Shown in pieces: positions 17,693-25,889 of a DNA stretch of 64,000 bases (the first letter of the stretch is position 1; the number at the start of each line of letters is the position of its first letter). The stretch spans positions 60,063-124,062 of the forward strand of contig NZ_JACAKB010000003.1 in NCBI RefSeq assembly GCF_030326305.1, in the 5' to 3' direction. The notes beneath the pieces are model-generated. The model was given only the letters and a program-made list of their open reading frames with translations. It ran no database searches and was not told the DNA's origin. A program made the translations under genes and the position numbers. Origin of the DNA: Myroides odoratimimus (GTDB taxonomy: Bacteria > Bacteroidota > Bacteroidia > Flavobacteriales > Flavobacteriaceae).

Positions 17693-19123
17693 TTATTGTT
17701 TAGTTGTTGGACATGTTGCTGTACAGCTACCTCCTTCTTGCAATGGGATAGTTGTATTCTTAATCGCACCGAAACCTCCGATTACATCGATCATATTGTG
17801 GTATCCTCTAGCTTTTAAAATAGAAGCAGCGATTAATGAGCGGTATCCTCCTGCACAGTGGATAAAGAATTTACCTTCTGTTGGGAAGTCAGCGATGTTC
17901 TCATTGATATAATCTAATGGAGAATGAGTCAAGTTTTTATAGTTGATATGAGCAGAGTTATACTCTCCTGGTTTACGCACATCTACTACCTTGATATCCT
18001 CATTAGCTATTCTATCAGCTAGTTCTTCTGCTGTTACTTGTTGTACTGTATCGTATTCAAATCCTTCTGTTTTCCAAGTAGAGAATCCTCCTTTTAAGTA
18101 TCCTAGCGTATTGTCATATCCTACACGAGATAGACGGATCACAGCTTCTTCTTCACGTCCTTCTGGAGTGATTAATAAGATTGGCTGTTTGATATCTGTG
18201 ATTAATGCACCTACCCATGGAGCGAACTGACCGTCTAATCCGATAAAGATAGCCCCAGGTATATGACCACTAGCGAAGTCTGCAGCAGAGCGTACGTCTA
18301 ATAATAATGCACCAGACTCTTCTGCTAAAGCTTGAAACTCTGTTGGAGTAAGGGCTTTGTTATTATTGATGATAGTTTCTACATTCTCATATCCTTCTTT
18401 ATTTAACTTCACATTTAGTGGGAAGTATGCAGGAGGAGGTAGTAGACCGTCTGTCACTTCTTTTACGAATTCTGCCTCAGTCATATCAGCACGTAGTGCA
18501 TAGTTCGTTTGTTTTTGGTCTCCTAGTGTACCGACAGTTTCTTTGCTTAAATTCTTTCCACAGGCAGACCCAGCACCATGAGCAGGATATACGATAACGT
18601 CATCTGCTAATGGCATGATCTTCGTACGTAAACTATTGTATAATGTAGCTGCTAATTGCTCTTGAGTCAAGTCAGCCGCTTTCTGAGCTAAGTCAGGACG
18701 CCCCACATCTCCTAAGAATAATGTATCTCCACTGAAGATAGCATGATCTTTTCCATTCTCATCTTTTAGTAAGTACGTAGTACTCTCCATCGTATGTCCA
18801 GGAGTGTGTAATGCTGTGATCGTGATATTTCCTATTTTAAAGACCTCTCCATCTGTAGCGATATGCGCTTTAAATGTAGGGTTAGCATTTGGCCCATATA
18901 CGATAGGAGCATTCGTTTTCTCAGCTAATGTAACGTGTCCACTCACGAAGTCTGCGTGGAAGTGTGTTTCGAAGATATATTTAATCGTCGCATTATCTTT
19001 AGCCGCTCTGTCTAAGTAAGGTTGTACCTCTCTTAGTGGATCGATGATAGCAACCTCTCCGTTGCTCTCTATATAGTAAGCTCCTTGAGCTAAACATCCT
19101 GTATAAATTTGTTCTATTTTCAT
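17693..19123 (-). CDS. CstB-like persulfide dioxygenase with pseudo-rhodanese and rhodanese domains
   Basis: Residues 1-250 are a metallo-beta-lactamase fold of ETHE1 type: H54-F-H56-A-D58-FVSGH63, TPGHTMES and FSGDTLFLGDVGRPDL. It should oxidise glutathione- or other persulfides using mononuclear iron. A first rhodanese-like domain (about 260-355) has no Cys in its loop (ITPEGREEEA). A second (about 365-465) has an active loop HCAGGYRS. This order, with one dead and one live rhodanese, matches the known CstB of Staphylococcus. The C-terminus has two extra Cys (GGSCTATCP). It lies between tauE and thioredoxin genes and has its own operator-promoter upstream. Confidence 0.93.
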   Translation of the reverse strand: MKIEQIYTGCLAQGAYYIESNGEVAIIDPLREVQPYLDRAAKDNATIKYIFETHFHADFVSGHVTLAEKTNAPIVYGPNANPTFKAHIATDGEVFKIGNITITALHTPGHTMESTTYLLKDENGKDHAIFSGDTLFLGDVGRPDLAQKAADLTQEQLAATLYNSLRTKIMPLADDVIVYPAHGAGSACGKNLSKETVGTLGDQKQTNYALRADMTEAEFVKEVTDGLLPPPAYFPLNVKLNKEGYENVETIINNNKALTPTEFQALAEESGALLLDVRSAADFASGHIPGAIFIGLDGQFAPWVGALITDIKQPILLITPEGREEEAVIRLSRVGYDNTLGYLKGGFSTWKTEGFEYDTVQQVTAEELADRIANEDIKVVDVRKPGEYNSAHINYKNLTHSPLDYINENIADFPTEGKFFIHCAGGYRSLIAASILKARGYHNMIDVIGGFGAIKNTTIPLQEGGSCTATCPTTKQ

Positions 19124-19149
19124 GTTGTAATTTATTTCTTTGTTTGAAG

Positions 19150-19157
19150 TAAAAGTA
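19150..19157 (-). promoter_or_regulatory. Promoter -7 element of the cstB-like/thioredoxin unit
   Basis: The minus strand reads TACTTTTA, near TAnnTTTG. Its downstream end is 36.5 bp from the centre of the palindrome at 19180-19193, the same geometry as at the yeeE promoter. Confidence 0.5.
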
Positions 19158-19179
19158 AGAAGATGTTTTTAAAATGACA

Positions 19180-19193
19180 GTAACTTAGGTTAC
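19180..19193. promoter_or_regulatory. Candidate Crp/Fnr operator upstream of the cstB-like gene
   Basis: GTAACTTAGGTTAC is a perfect GTAAC-N4-GTTAC inverted repeat. It would be centred near -41 of the promoter at 19150-19157, the classic class II activator position. Confidence 0.6.
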
Positions 19194-19196
19194 AAA

Positions 19197-19988
19197 CTAT
19201 AAAAACACTTCCTTAACTAGTATATAAATAGCCATGATCAGTACGAAATAACCAAAGCTCTTTTTTAAATTTTTGTCAGGGACATACCTCGTTAAATAGA
19301 TCCCGATGAAGATCCCTATAATAGATATTCCGCTAAAAGTGAGTAGCATCGCCCAGTCCATAGCCGTATGACCTAGATCACCTAAGAATCCTATTAAGGA
19401 CTGTATAGCCACGATACACAATGAAGTGCCGACAGCCTGTCTCATTGGCATCTTGGCAAATAAGACTAAGGCAGGTATGATTAAGAACCCTCCTCCAGCA
19501 CCTACTGTCCCTGCTAGTAGCCCGATCAAGATACCCTGTAGTACTAACCCTGATAAGGCAGGCTTAGCATCTTGTATCTCTATCTCTTTTCTTGGTCTGA
19601 TCATCTTAGTAGCAGAAGTGAACATCACTAAGGCAAATAAGATCATCAGCACAATATTCTTATCTATACTCCAGCTGCCGATAGATATCACATCTGGTAC
19701 AAGTGGGAGTAAGTAGGCTCTCGTGATAAATACTGCGATAACAGAGGGTATCCCGAAGAGCAATACTGTTTTTAGATCTACTTTCTTATCTATATAGTTT
19801 TTTATACCTCCTACTAGAGAAGTAGATCCTACTATGAATAGTGAGTATGCAGTAGCTATGAAGGGCTCTACCTTCATGATATACACAAGGATAGGCACAG
19901 TGAGTATAGACCCACCACTACCAATAAGACCTAGTGATATCCCGATGAGTAAGGCTAGAGCATACCCTATTAATGCTGTATAATCCAT
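19197..19988 (-). CDS. TauE/SafE family membrane transporter (sulfite/sulfonate export)
   Basis: The 263-residue protein has eight or so hydrophobic segments and the two TauE/SafE half-repeats, visible as GISLGLIGSGGSILTVPIL near the start and GLLAGTVGAGGGFLIIPAL in the middle. Family members export sulfite, sulfoacetate or thiosulfate. It is 8 bp downstream of the crp/fnr gene and 73 bp upstream of the cstB-like gene; tauE-cstB pairing is known from Staphylococcus, where TauE probably removes sulfite made by persulfide oxidation. Confidence 0.92.
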   Translation of the reverse strand: MDYTALIGYALALLIGISLGLIGSGGSILTVPILVYIMKVEPFIATAYSLFIVGSTSLVGGIKNYIDKKVDLKTVLLFGIPSVIAVFITRAYLLPLVPDVISIGSWSIDKNIVLMILFALVMFTSATKMIRPRKEIEIQDAKPALSGLVLQGILIGLLAGTVGAGGGFLIIPALVLFAKMPMRQAVGTSLCIVAIQSLIGFLGDLGHTAMDWAMLLTFSGISIIGIFIGIYLTRYVPDKNLKKSFGYFVLIMAIYILVKEVFL

Positions 19989-19996
19989 ATCTGTAC

Positions 19997-20629
19997 TTAA
20001 GGCTTAAGTAGCTCTATATACTTTCTATTGAGCTGTATAATACCTTCGTTTTCTAAGGTTTTTAGTATTCTAGAGATTACTACTCTAGATGTATTTAGTT
20101 CGTCAGCTAATTCTTGATGTGTATTGTTGATAAAGCGGCTATTGTATATTTTTGCTTTACTTCTCAGTAAGTTGCACAGACGTTCTTCCATATTCATGAA
20201 AGCTAGACTGTCTATAGCCGTTAGCATTTCGTTCATACGGTTGTTATAACTGTTGAGTACGAAGTTTCGCCAAGTCTTATATTTTACCAGCCATTCATCC
20301 ATTTTTCCTACTGGGACTAGTACTACGCTACCATCGCGCTCTGCTATAGAGCGCACCTGACTCTTAGTCTCCCCTAAGCAGCAGGTCAGAGTCATCGCAC
20401 AGGTATCGCCCTCTTCTATATAATATAGCACGATCTCTCCTTCTCGCTGATCTTCTCTGATGATTTTGATAGCACCTTCTAGGAGTAGAGGAATCTTCTT
20501 AATGTACTCTCCTATCTCCATCAATTTCTCTCCCTCTTTAAAGTCTTTTATAGTGGATACCTCTATGATCTCGTCTAGTAGTTTTTCTTCAAAGATAGAG
20601 CGGTACTTATTTCGTATGATATGTTCCAT
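19997..20629 (-). CDS. Crp/Fnr family transcriptional regulator, Cys-rich sensor domain
   Basis: The 210-residue protein has an N-terminal cyclic-nucleotide-binding-fold beta-roll, a dimer helix, and a C-terminal winged helix with recognition sequence ELADELNTSRVVISRILKTLENEG. The sensor contains Cys77, Cys83 and Cys84 (DTCAMTLTCC). It lacks the N-terminal Cys cluster of FNR and the cAMP arginine/serine motif, so it probably senses something else, plausibly a sulfane-sulfur or redox signal (inference). It lies inside the sulfur island, which holds two matched palindromes suited to such a regulator. Transport genes lie upstream with an 89-bp gap. Confidence 0.92.
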   Translation of the reverse strand: MEHIIRNKYRSIFEEKLLDEIIEVSTIKDFKEGEKLMEIGEYIKKIPLLLEGAIKIIREDQREGEIVLYYIEEGDTCAMTLTCCLGETKSQVRSIAERDGSVVLVPVGKMDEWLVKYKTWRNFVLNSYNNRMNEMLTAIDSLAFMNMEERLCNLLRSKAKIYNSRFINNTHQELADELNTSRVVISRILKTLENEGIIQLNRKYIELLKP

Positions 20630-20661
20630 AAAAGAATAAACAAATGAATTAATGGTTCTAA

Positions 20662-20692
20662 GTTACTTTATCGAGACAATATATCAAAAGTA
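20662..20692 (-). promoter_or_regulatory. Internal promoter and operator half-site before the crp/fnr gene
   Basis: The minus strand has TACTTTTG (20685-20692), a TAnnTTTG match. CTAAGTTAC at 20658-20666 equals nine bases of the operator seen at 19180-19193, but the other arm is absent. Placed after the start point, it might allow weak autoregulation. Confidence 0.35.
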
Positions 20693-20718
20693 TTCCCTCC
20701 TTTAATCCATATTGTTTA

Positions 20719-21132
20719 TTAATGAGGAAGCCATCTTCTGATCAGTCCATAGAACCAAGTCCCTAATAACGCTCCAATGATGGCAATCAGTATAGGTAAA
20801 AAACCTGCTCCAAATAAGGCAAACATAGGTCCTGGACAAGCGCCTCCTAGTGCCCATCCTAATCCGAAGAAGATTCCTCCTATTAGATAACGAGGTACAC
20901 TCTTCTCTTTTGGGGTAAACTCTATTGGGTTGCCAGACAGGTCTTTAATATTCTTTTTCTTGATAATATAGGTTGCGATAACAGCTATGGTTAATGCTGT
21001 TCCCATAATACCATACATGTGGAAGCTGTCGAACTGGAACATTTCATATATTCTGAACCACGAAGCCGCTCCAGATTTAAACATTCCTATCCCGAAAAGC
21101 ATCCCGACTAATAAATAGGCTAATTTTTTCAT
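20719..21132 (-). CDS. YeeE/YedE-type (DUF6691) membrane protein, C-half of a sulfur transporter
   Basis: The 137-residue protein has four membrane segments and the conserved Cys loop FGLGWALGGACPGPMFALFGAG. In many bacteria, YeeE/YedE proteins import thiosulfate, with conserved Cys forming the path. The partner with the other Cys motif is encoded 37 bp upstream. The two short genes together equal one full-length YeeE, the common split arrangement in Bacteroidota. Confidence 0.9.
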   Translation of the reverse strand: MKKLAYLLVGMLFGIGMFKSGAASWFRIYEMFQFDSFHMYGIMGTALTIAVIATYIIKKKNIKDLSGNPIEFTPKEKSVPRYLIGGIFFGLGWALGGACPGPMFALFGAGFLPILIAIIGALLGTWFYGLIRRWLPH

Positions 21133-21169
21133 TGTATCTTATTGATATAAATATTGTTAATCATTTGTA

Positions 21170-21730
21170 TTAAAAAATAAAAGGGAACAGCAGGTGTACC
21201 ATAATTAACCCTCCTATAAAGAAACCAATTACTGCTATTAAGGAAGGCAACTGTAGATTACTCAGTCCGCTGATCGCATGTCCTGATGTACATCCTCCTG
21301 CATATCTAGAGCCAAAGCCTACGAAGAACCCTGCTACTAGTAGTAGTCCGATAGATTTGATAGAACCGAATACTTCATTAGAGAATAGCTCTGTAGGTAT
21401 ATATGCCTTGCCAGCACTTTCTATACCTAGTGTATGTAGCTTCTCTATCGTCTGATCGGCTAACGGTATCGCTGCAGGCTCTACACTCAAGTAGTGATAT
21501 GCGATAAACCCTCCTATTATGGTACCTACCAAGAAGAGTAAGTTCCAGGTCTGTGCCTTCCAGTTAAAACAGAAAAAATCACAACTCTTACCTGCTCCCA
21601 TCATAGAGCACATGGTGCGCAGATTAGAGGAAAAACCAAAAGATTTGCCCATTAATAAAAGTAATATAAGTGTAGTAGCGATGAATAAACCTCCTACATA
21701 CCAAGGCCATGGGCCATATATCCATTCCAT
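21170..21730 (-). CDS. YeeE/YedE family membrane protein, N-half of a sulfur transporter
   Basis: The 186-residue protein has about four or five membrane segments and the family loop FVGFGSRYAGGCTSGHAISGLS. Extra Cys occur in TMCSMMGAGKSCDFFCF. It is the first gene of the minus-strand sulfur operon, with a palindromic operator and a -7-like element immediately upstream. Thiosulfate or another sulfane-sulfur species is the probable substrate. Confidence 0.9.
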   Translation of the reverse strand: MEWIYGPWPWYVGGLFIATTLILLLLMGKSFGFSSNLRTMCSMMGAGKSCDFFCFNWKAQTWNLLFLVGTIIGGFIAYHYLSVEPAAIPLADQTIEKLHTLGIESAGKAYIPTELFSNEVFGSIKSIGLLLVAGFFVGFGSRYAGGCTSGHAISGLSNLQLPSLIAVIGFFIGGLIMVHLLFPFIF

Positions 21731-21749
21731 AATATTTAATTTAATAAGA

Positions 21750-21757
21750 CAAAGTTC
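21750..21757 (-). promoter_or_regulatory. Promoter -7 element of the yeeE-first operon
   Basis: The minus strand reads GAACTTTG, one base from TAnnTTTG at the first position. A weak core promoter fits control by an activator at the adjacent palindrome. Confidence 0.42.
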
Positions 21758-21779
21758 TCGATTAAAATTGAGAAGAAAT

Positions 21780-21793
21780 GTAACCTAGGATAC
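21780..21793. promoter_or_regulatory. Candidate Crp/Fnr operator upstream of the yeeE-first operon
   Basis: GTAACCTAGGATAC matches the GTAAC-N4-GTTAC palindrome with one changed base. Its centre is 36.5 bp from the end of the -7 element, exactly as for the site at 19180-19193. Confidence 0.58.
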
Positions 21794-22389
21794 AGAGAAC
21801 TCCTTTTTTGTGTTTATACAAGATATGATGTAGGGCAAACCTATAGTAGCCTAAGAGTAAGTATTAAGGAAGTTTAGCATTCTCGTTAGAGGAGAATAGT
21901 AGGTATATAAAAGAAGAATTATTGGGCAGAGGTACTGCTATGTCCACTATTATCGGGTTATTGTCCTATTATTGTCCAAGGAAACGCTTCTAAACCCTTA
22001 TTTTACTGGGATTAAGGGCAATGTAGTTATAAATGTATCATGGGAATGTTAAGGGGTTATTATTTTGTATTTTAGGTAGTTATGGTTTTTTTGATGAAGA
22101 AAAAAAGGATGTGATTTTTTGATTAAATTGTCTTTGAAGGTGGTTTTTGTGGTATTCTTTTTAAAAAAGTAGGTAATAAAAGTTTTTTTAGGGTATAAAC
22201 AGGAGTTTATTTAGGCTGAAAACAAAAAAAAGTAATTTCTTTTTTTGAATGTATAGGTTTTGACCTGAATAGAATCTTAAAGAGAATAGTGGCAAAAGTT
22301 TGTGAGAGTTTATTAGTCGATATGAGTGGTTTTTAGTAGTTTTATAGAACTTAAAAAATAGAACCCAAAACTTAAAAATAGATATACTT
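21794..22389. other. Intergenic region before the DsrE gene
   Basis: About 600 bp with no convincing gene; a short minus-strand open frame at 22188-22409 is T-rich noise. TTATTGTCC occurs twice, 11 bp apart (21958-21966, 21969-21977), next to a related ATGTCC. CCCTTA (21995-22000) and TAAGGG (22013-22018) can form a small hairpin. The remainder is AT-rich, with T-rich runs between about 22080 and 22260. No clear promoter was found. Confidence 0.4.
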
Positions 22390-22749
22390 ATGAAAAATAC
22401 AAAGCACAACGTTGTATTTCAATTAAACACAGACAACATTAATGAACAGAATGCACTAATGACTTATGTAACTAATGTTAGAAATCACTGGAAAGAGGAT
22501 GTAACAATACAAGTAGTAGTGCATGGACCTGGTATCGGAATGCTTAGAAAAAGCAAGACGATGGTAGGAGAACCTCTTAAGGTAGTGATGCAAAAAGGAA
22601 TACAATTCTTTGCGTGTGAGAATACAATCAACGCTCGCAAAATAGATAAATCAGATATTATCGAGAATGTAGGATTCGTTCCTTCAGGATTAGTTTATAT
22701 CATCGAAAAACAAGAAGCAGGTTGGTCTTATATAAAATGTAATTTTTAA
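22390..22749 (+). CDS. DsrE/DsrF-like sulfur-relay protein
   Basis: The 119-residue protein has the small DsrE fold: NVVFQLNTDN at the first strand, VVVHGPGIGML after the second, and the conserved Cys in IQFFACENTINA. Related proteins carry sulfur on this Cys as a persulfide in sulfur-oxidation or tRNA-thiolation relays. It has no signal peptide. Being next to the sulfur operon, on the opposite strand, it probably belongs to the same physiology, though 600 bp separate them. Confidence 0.86.
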   Translation: MKNTKHNVVFQLNTDNINEQNALMTYVTNVRNHWKEDVTIQVVVHGPGIGMLRKSKTMVGEPLKVVMQKGIQFFACENTINARKIDKSDIIENVGFVPSGLVYIIEKQEAGWSYIKCNF

Positions 22750-22784
22750 GATTTTATATAGATAGAGAGTGGTATGACTCTCTT

Positions 22785-22792
22785 TACCTTTG
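22785..22792 (+). promoter_or_regulatory. Promoter -7 element of murF-alr
   Basis: TACCTTTG matches TAnnTTTG 21 bp before the start codon. No obvious -33 element. Confidence 0.45.
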
Positions 22793-22813
22793 TGTATCAA
22801 ATAAGGCAAAATA

Positions 22814-25255
22814 ATGAAATTTAATACGGATGCGTTCTGTTCATTCATTGGAGCAGACATTATAGGTAATAGTAAGAATGAATATATAGATATTTCGAAT
22901 ATATCCGTAGACAGCAGGTCATTACAGAATGATCAGCACACTTTATTTTTTGCATTAAAAGGGAGTAATCATGATGGACATGATTATATCGAAGAATTGG
23001 TAAATAAAGGAGTTAGATATATCGTCATCTCTGATCAGAGTAAGGTACGTTCTATAGAAGGAGTGCTTTTCTTTAAGGTTAATAATACATTAGCTGCACT
23101 TCAGGGTGCAGCTATTTTTCATAGGGATCTTTTCGGATTTCCGGTTATAGGCATTACTGGTAGTAAAGGAAAGACAGTCGTAAAAGAGTGGCTTAACTAT
23201 CTGCTGAGTGAAGAGTATAAGATCATCAAGAGCCCTAAGAGTTATAATTCTCAGACGGGTGTTCCGCTATCTGTATTTGGGATAGAGGAGAAGCACAACT
23301 TAGGTATCTTCGAAGTTGGAATTTCTACTGTGGGTGAAATGGAGAGACTTACTAAGGTGGTCAAACCTACTATAGGTGTTTTTACAGCACTTACAGAAGA
23401 GCATGGAGAAGGATTTCGCTCCTTAGAAGAAAAAGTGAGTGAGAAAGCAATACTATTCCAGGATGCTGAGGTAGTTATTTGTGAGAAAAATGAGTTGTTA
23501 CTACAATACTTCAGTCCTATTACCTCTGTGTATACTTGGAGCCTGATAGATAAGTCAGCAAAAGTCTATGGAGAGCTTCATTCTTCTACTCTTATGGTAT
23601 CTATTAATCAAGGAGATTCGTACTCTGTAGAACTTCCATTTACAGATGATAGTTCTGTGCGTAATATCATGACTTGTATTAGCACGATGTCTTATTTAGG
23701 GTATGACTCAGAGAAGATAGCACAGCGTATCCAAGGACTCTATCCTGTAGAACTGCGTATGCAGGTAAAGAATGGTGTGAATAACTGTACGATAATAGAT
23801 GATGCATATAATGCAGATTATCAGTCGCTATCTATCGCTCTGGACTTTCTAGAAAAGCACAAGGTAAGTACATCTAAGACTGTGATACTATCTGACATGT
23901 TTAAGAGTGGATATGAGGAAGGAGAGATATATGGTCAGCTAAAAGAACTGTTATCTACACATCAGATAACTCGTGTGATCGGCATAGGAGAACATATAAG
24001 TAAGTACTTAGTCGGAATGACGAATACTTATCTGTATAGAGATACAGAAGAGTTTTTACAAAAAATATCGGTAGAGGACTTTAGTGATGAAAATATTTTA
24101 GTCAAAGGAGCTAGAGGATTCCGCTTTGATAGGGTTGTCACGATGTTAGAGAAAAAAACACATGAGACTGTACTAGAGGTTAACCTTACTGCGATGTGTC
24201 ACAATCTTAATTTTTACCGTTCAAAACTAAAGCCAGAGACTAAAGTGATGGTGATGGTCAAGGCGTTTGGGTATGGTAATGGTAGCTATGAAGTAGCAAA
24301 ACTCTTAGCTCATGAGAAGGTAGATTACCTAGGAGTAGCCTTTGCAGATGAGGGGATAGAATTGCGCAAAGCTGGTGTGAATACTAAGATTATAGTGATG
24401 AATCCTGAGATTAATGCTTTCTCAGCAATGATAGCGTATGATCTAGAGCCAGAGGTGTACTCTGTACGTGAGCTCAACGCATTCTTAAAGGTAGCTAGAG
24501 AACGCAACTGTTATGAATATCCTATCCATATCAAGCTGGATACAGGGATGCATAGACATGGCTTCTTGACAGAAGATATAGATGAGCTAATAGATGTACT
24601 TAGACATACTAATGTAGTCGAAGTCAAATCTATATTCTCACATTTGTCATCAAGTGATATGCCTGAGTATACAGACTTTACATTAGGGCAGATAGAGATG
24701 TTTACTCATAATTCAGATAAATTAATACGAGAATTAGGGATTAACCCGATACGCCATATTCTGAATACATCAGGTATTTTTAATTTTTCTGAATATCAAT
24801 TTGATATGGTTCGATTGGGAATAGGACTGTATGGAGTAGGTAATGATAAAGAAGAAATGCAACAATTGGCTAATGTTAGCACACTTAAAACTCGCATTAT
24901 GCAAATCAAAGAAATCAATGATAAAGACAGTGTAGGATACGGTCGAAGATTTCGTGCAGAAGGCAAAACACGTATCGCAACAGTACCAATAGGATATGCT
25001 GATGGAGTACATCGCTCATGGGGACCTGTGGGCTATGTGTTGGTAAATGGGCAAAAAGCGGAGATTACAGGATCTATATGTATGGATATGTTAATGATTA
25101 ATGTGACAAATATAAATTGTCAAGAAAATGACGAAGTAATTATTTTTGGTAAAGACTTACCAGTCAATATTATAGCTGAGAAAATAAAAACAATACCATA
25201 TGAGATTTTAACGAGTATTGCACTTCGCGTTAAAAGAATTTTTTTTATAGAGTAA
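22814..25255 (+). CDS. Bifunctional UDP-MurNAc-tripeptide:D-Ala-D-Ala ligase / alanine racemase
   Basis: Residues about 1-450 are MurF: ATP-binding GITGSKGKTVVKEWL, FEVGIS and the C-terminal domain with VILSDM and VKGARGFRFD. Residues about 455-813 are a PLP-dependent alanine racemase: the PLP lysine in VMVKAFGYGNGS, IKLDTGMHRHGF, and the catalytic Tyr segment DSVGYGRRFRAE. One protein thus makes D-Ala from L-Ala and adds D-Ala-D-Ala to the peptidoglycan precursor. This fusion is typical of Bacteroidota. mscL follows 44 bp downstream on the same strand. Confidence 0.97.
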   Translation: MKFNTDAFCSFIGADIIGNSKNEYIDISNISVDSRSLQNDQHTLFFALKGSNHDGHDYIEELVNKGVRYIVISDQSKVRSIEGVLFFKVNNTLAALQGAAIFHRDLFGFPVIGITGSKGKTVVKEWLNYLLSEEYKIIKSPKSYNSQTGVPLSVFGIEEKHNLGIFEVGISTVGEMERLTKVVKPTIGVFTALTEEHGEGFRSLEEKVSEKAILFQDAEVVICEKNELLLQYFSPITSVYTWSLIDKSAKVYGELHSSTLMVSINQGDSYSVELPFTDDSSVRNIMTCISTMSYLGYDSEKIAQRIQGLYPVELRMQVKNGVNNCTIIDDAYNADYQSLSIALDFLEKHKVSTSKTVILSDMFKSGYEEGEIYGQLKELLSTHQITRVIGIGEHISKYLVGMTNTYLYRDTEEFLQKISVEDFSDENILVKGARGFRFDRVVTMLEKKTHETVLEVNLTAMCHNLNFYRSKLKPETKVMVMVKAFGYGNGSYEVAKLLAHEKVDYLGVAFADEGIELRKAGVNTKIIVMNPEINAFSAMIAYDLEPEVYSVRELNAFLKVARERNCYEYPIHIKLDTGMHRHGFLTEDIDELIDVLRHTNVVEVKSIFSHLSSSDMPEYTDFTLGQIEMFTHNSDKLIRELGINPIRHILNTSGIFNFSEYQFDMVRLGIGLYGVGNDKEEMQQLANVSTLKTRIMQIKEINDKDSVGYGRRFRAEGKTRIATVPIGYADGVHRSWGPVGYVLVNGQKAEITGSICMDMLMINVTNINCQENDEVIIFGKDLPVNIIAEKIKTIPYEILTSIALRVKRIFFIE

Positions 25256-25299
25256 AAAAGTTATATTTTTAACACTTCAAAACTTAAACAATCAAGATT

Positions 25300-25737
25300 A
25301 TGGGATTTGTAAAAGAATTTAAAGAATTCGCTGTTAAAGGGAATGTAATGGACCTTGCAGTAGGGGTTATCATTGGGGGAGCATTCGGTAAAATCGTTAC
25401 AAGTGTTGTTAACGACGTTATTATGCCTATTGTATCATCTATTATTGGTACACCAGACTTTACTAATATGTATTTAGTGCTAAAAGGTGATGCACCAACT
25501 GGAGCGTCCTTGACAGCAGCGAGAGAAATTGATGGAAATGTTGTATTCGCTTACGGTAGTTTCATCACAGAAGTAATTAACTTTACTTTACTTGCTCTAT
25601 GTGTATTCCTTTTGGTTAAAGGAGTTAACTCATTGAGAAAGAAAGAGGAGGCAGCACCAGCTGAACCAGCAGGACCACCAGCTCCAACACAAGAAGATCT
25701 TTTAGCAGAAATCAGAGATTTGTTAAAGAAACAATAA
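25300..25737 (+). CDS. mscL: Large-conductance mechanosensitive channel MscL
   Basis: The 145-residue protein has the MscL start ([33 protein letters not shown]), a pore helix, a periplasmic loop, a second helix ([17 protein letters not shown]) and a cytoplasmic helix bundle ending in [13 protein letters not shown]. It is slightly longer than E. coli MscL because of an Ala/Pro-rich linker ([14 protein letters not shown]). It is the emergency valve for strong osmotic downshock. Confidence 0.97.
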   Translation: MGFVKEFKEFAVKGNVMDLAVGVIIGGAFGKIVTSVVNDVIMPIVSSIIGTPDFTNMYLVLKGDAPTGASLTAAREIDGNVVFAYGSFITEVINFTLLALCVFLLVKGVNSLRKKEEAAPAEPAGPPAPTQEDLLAEIRDLLKKQ

Positions 25738-25758
25738 TATTACGGTTGTGATAATACC

Positions 25759-25789
25759 AAAAAAGCCACTCATTCGAGTGGCTTTTTTT
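25759..25789 (+). terminator. Terminator after mscL
   Basis: A 12-bp stem AAAAAGCCACTC / GAGTGGCTTTTT with loop ATTC and a T tract. Confidence 0.92.
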
Positions 25790-25854
25790 GGTAGATTAAG
25801 GAAGAGGTCGTTACGGTTGAGTAAAATGTTTTTTAAGATTTTTTATTATTCAAG

Positions 25855-25862
25855 TATATTTG
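25855..25862 (+). promoter_or_regulatory. Promoter -7 element of the phosphopantetheinyl transferase gene
   Basis: TATATTTG matches TAnnTTTG, 27 bp before the start codon. Confidence 0.45.
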
Positions 25863-25889
25863 TCTGAGTAATTAATAGATATAGATAAG

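Noticed and set aside
20654-20666. A full Crp/Fnr palindrome before the crp/fnr gene
   Set aside because: Only one arm (CTAAGTTAC) matches; the other arm does not, so it is listed as a half-site only.
22188-22409. Small minus-strand ORF before the DsrE gene
   Set aside because: Phe/Leu/Lys-rich translation of T-rich noncoding DNA, no start signal, and overlaps the DsrE start.
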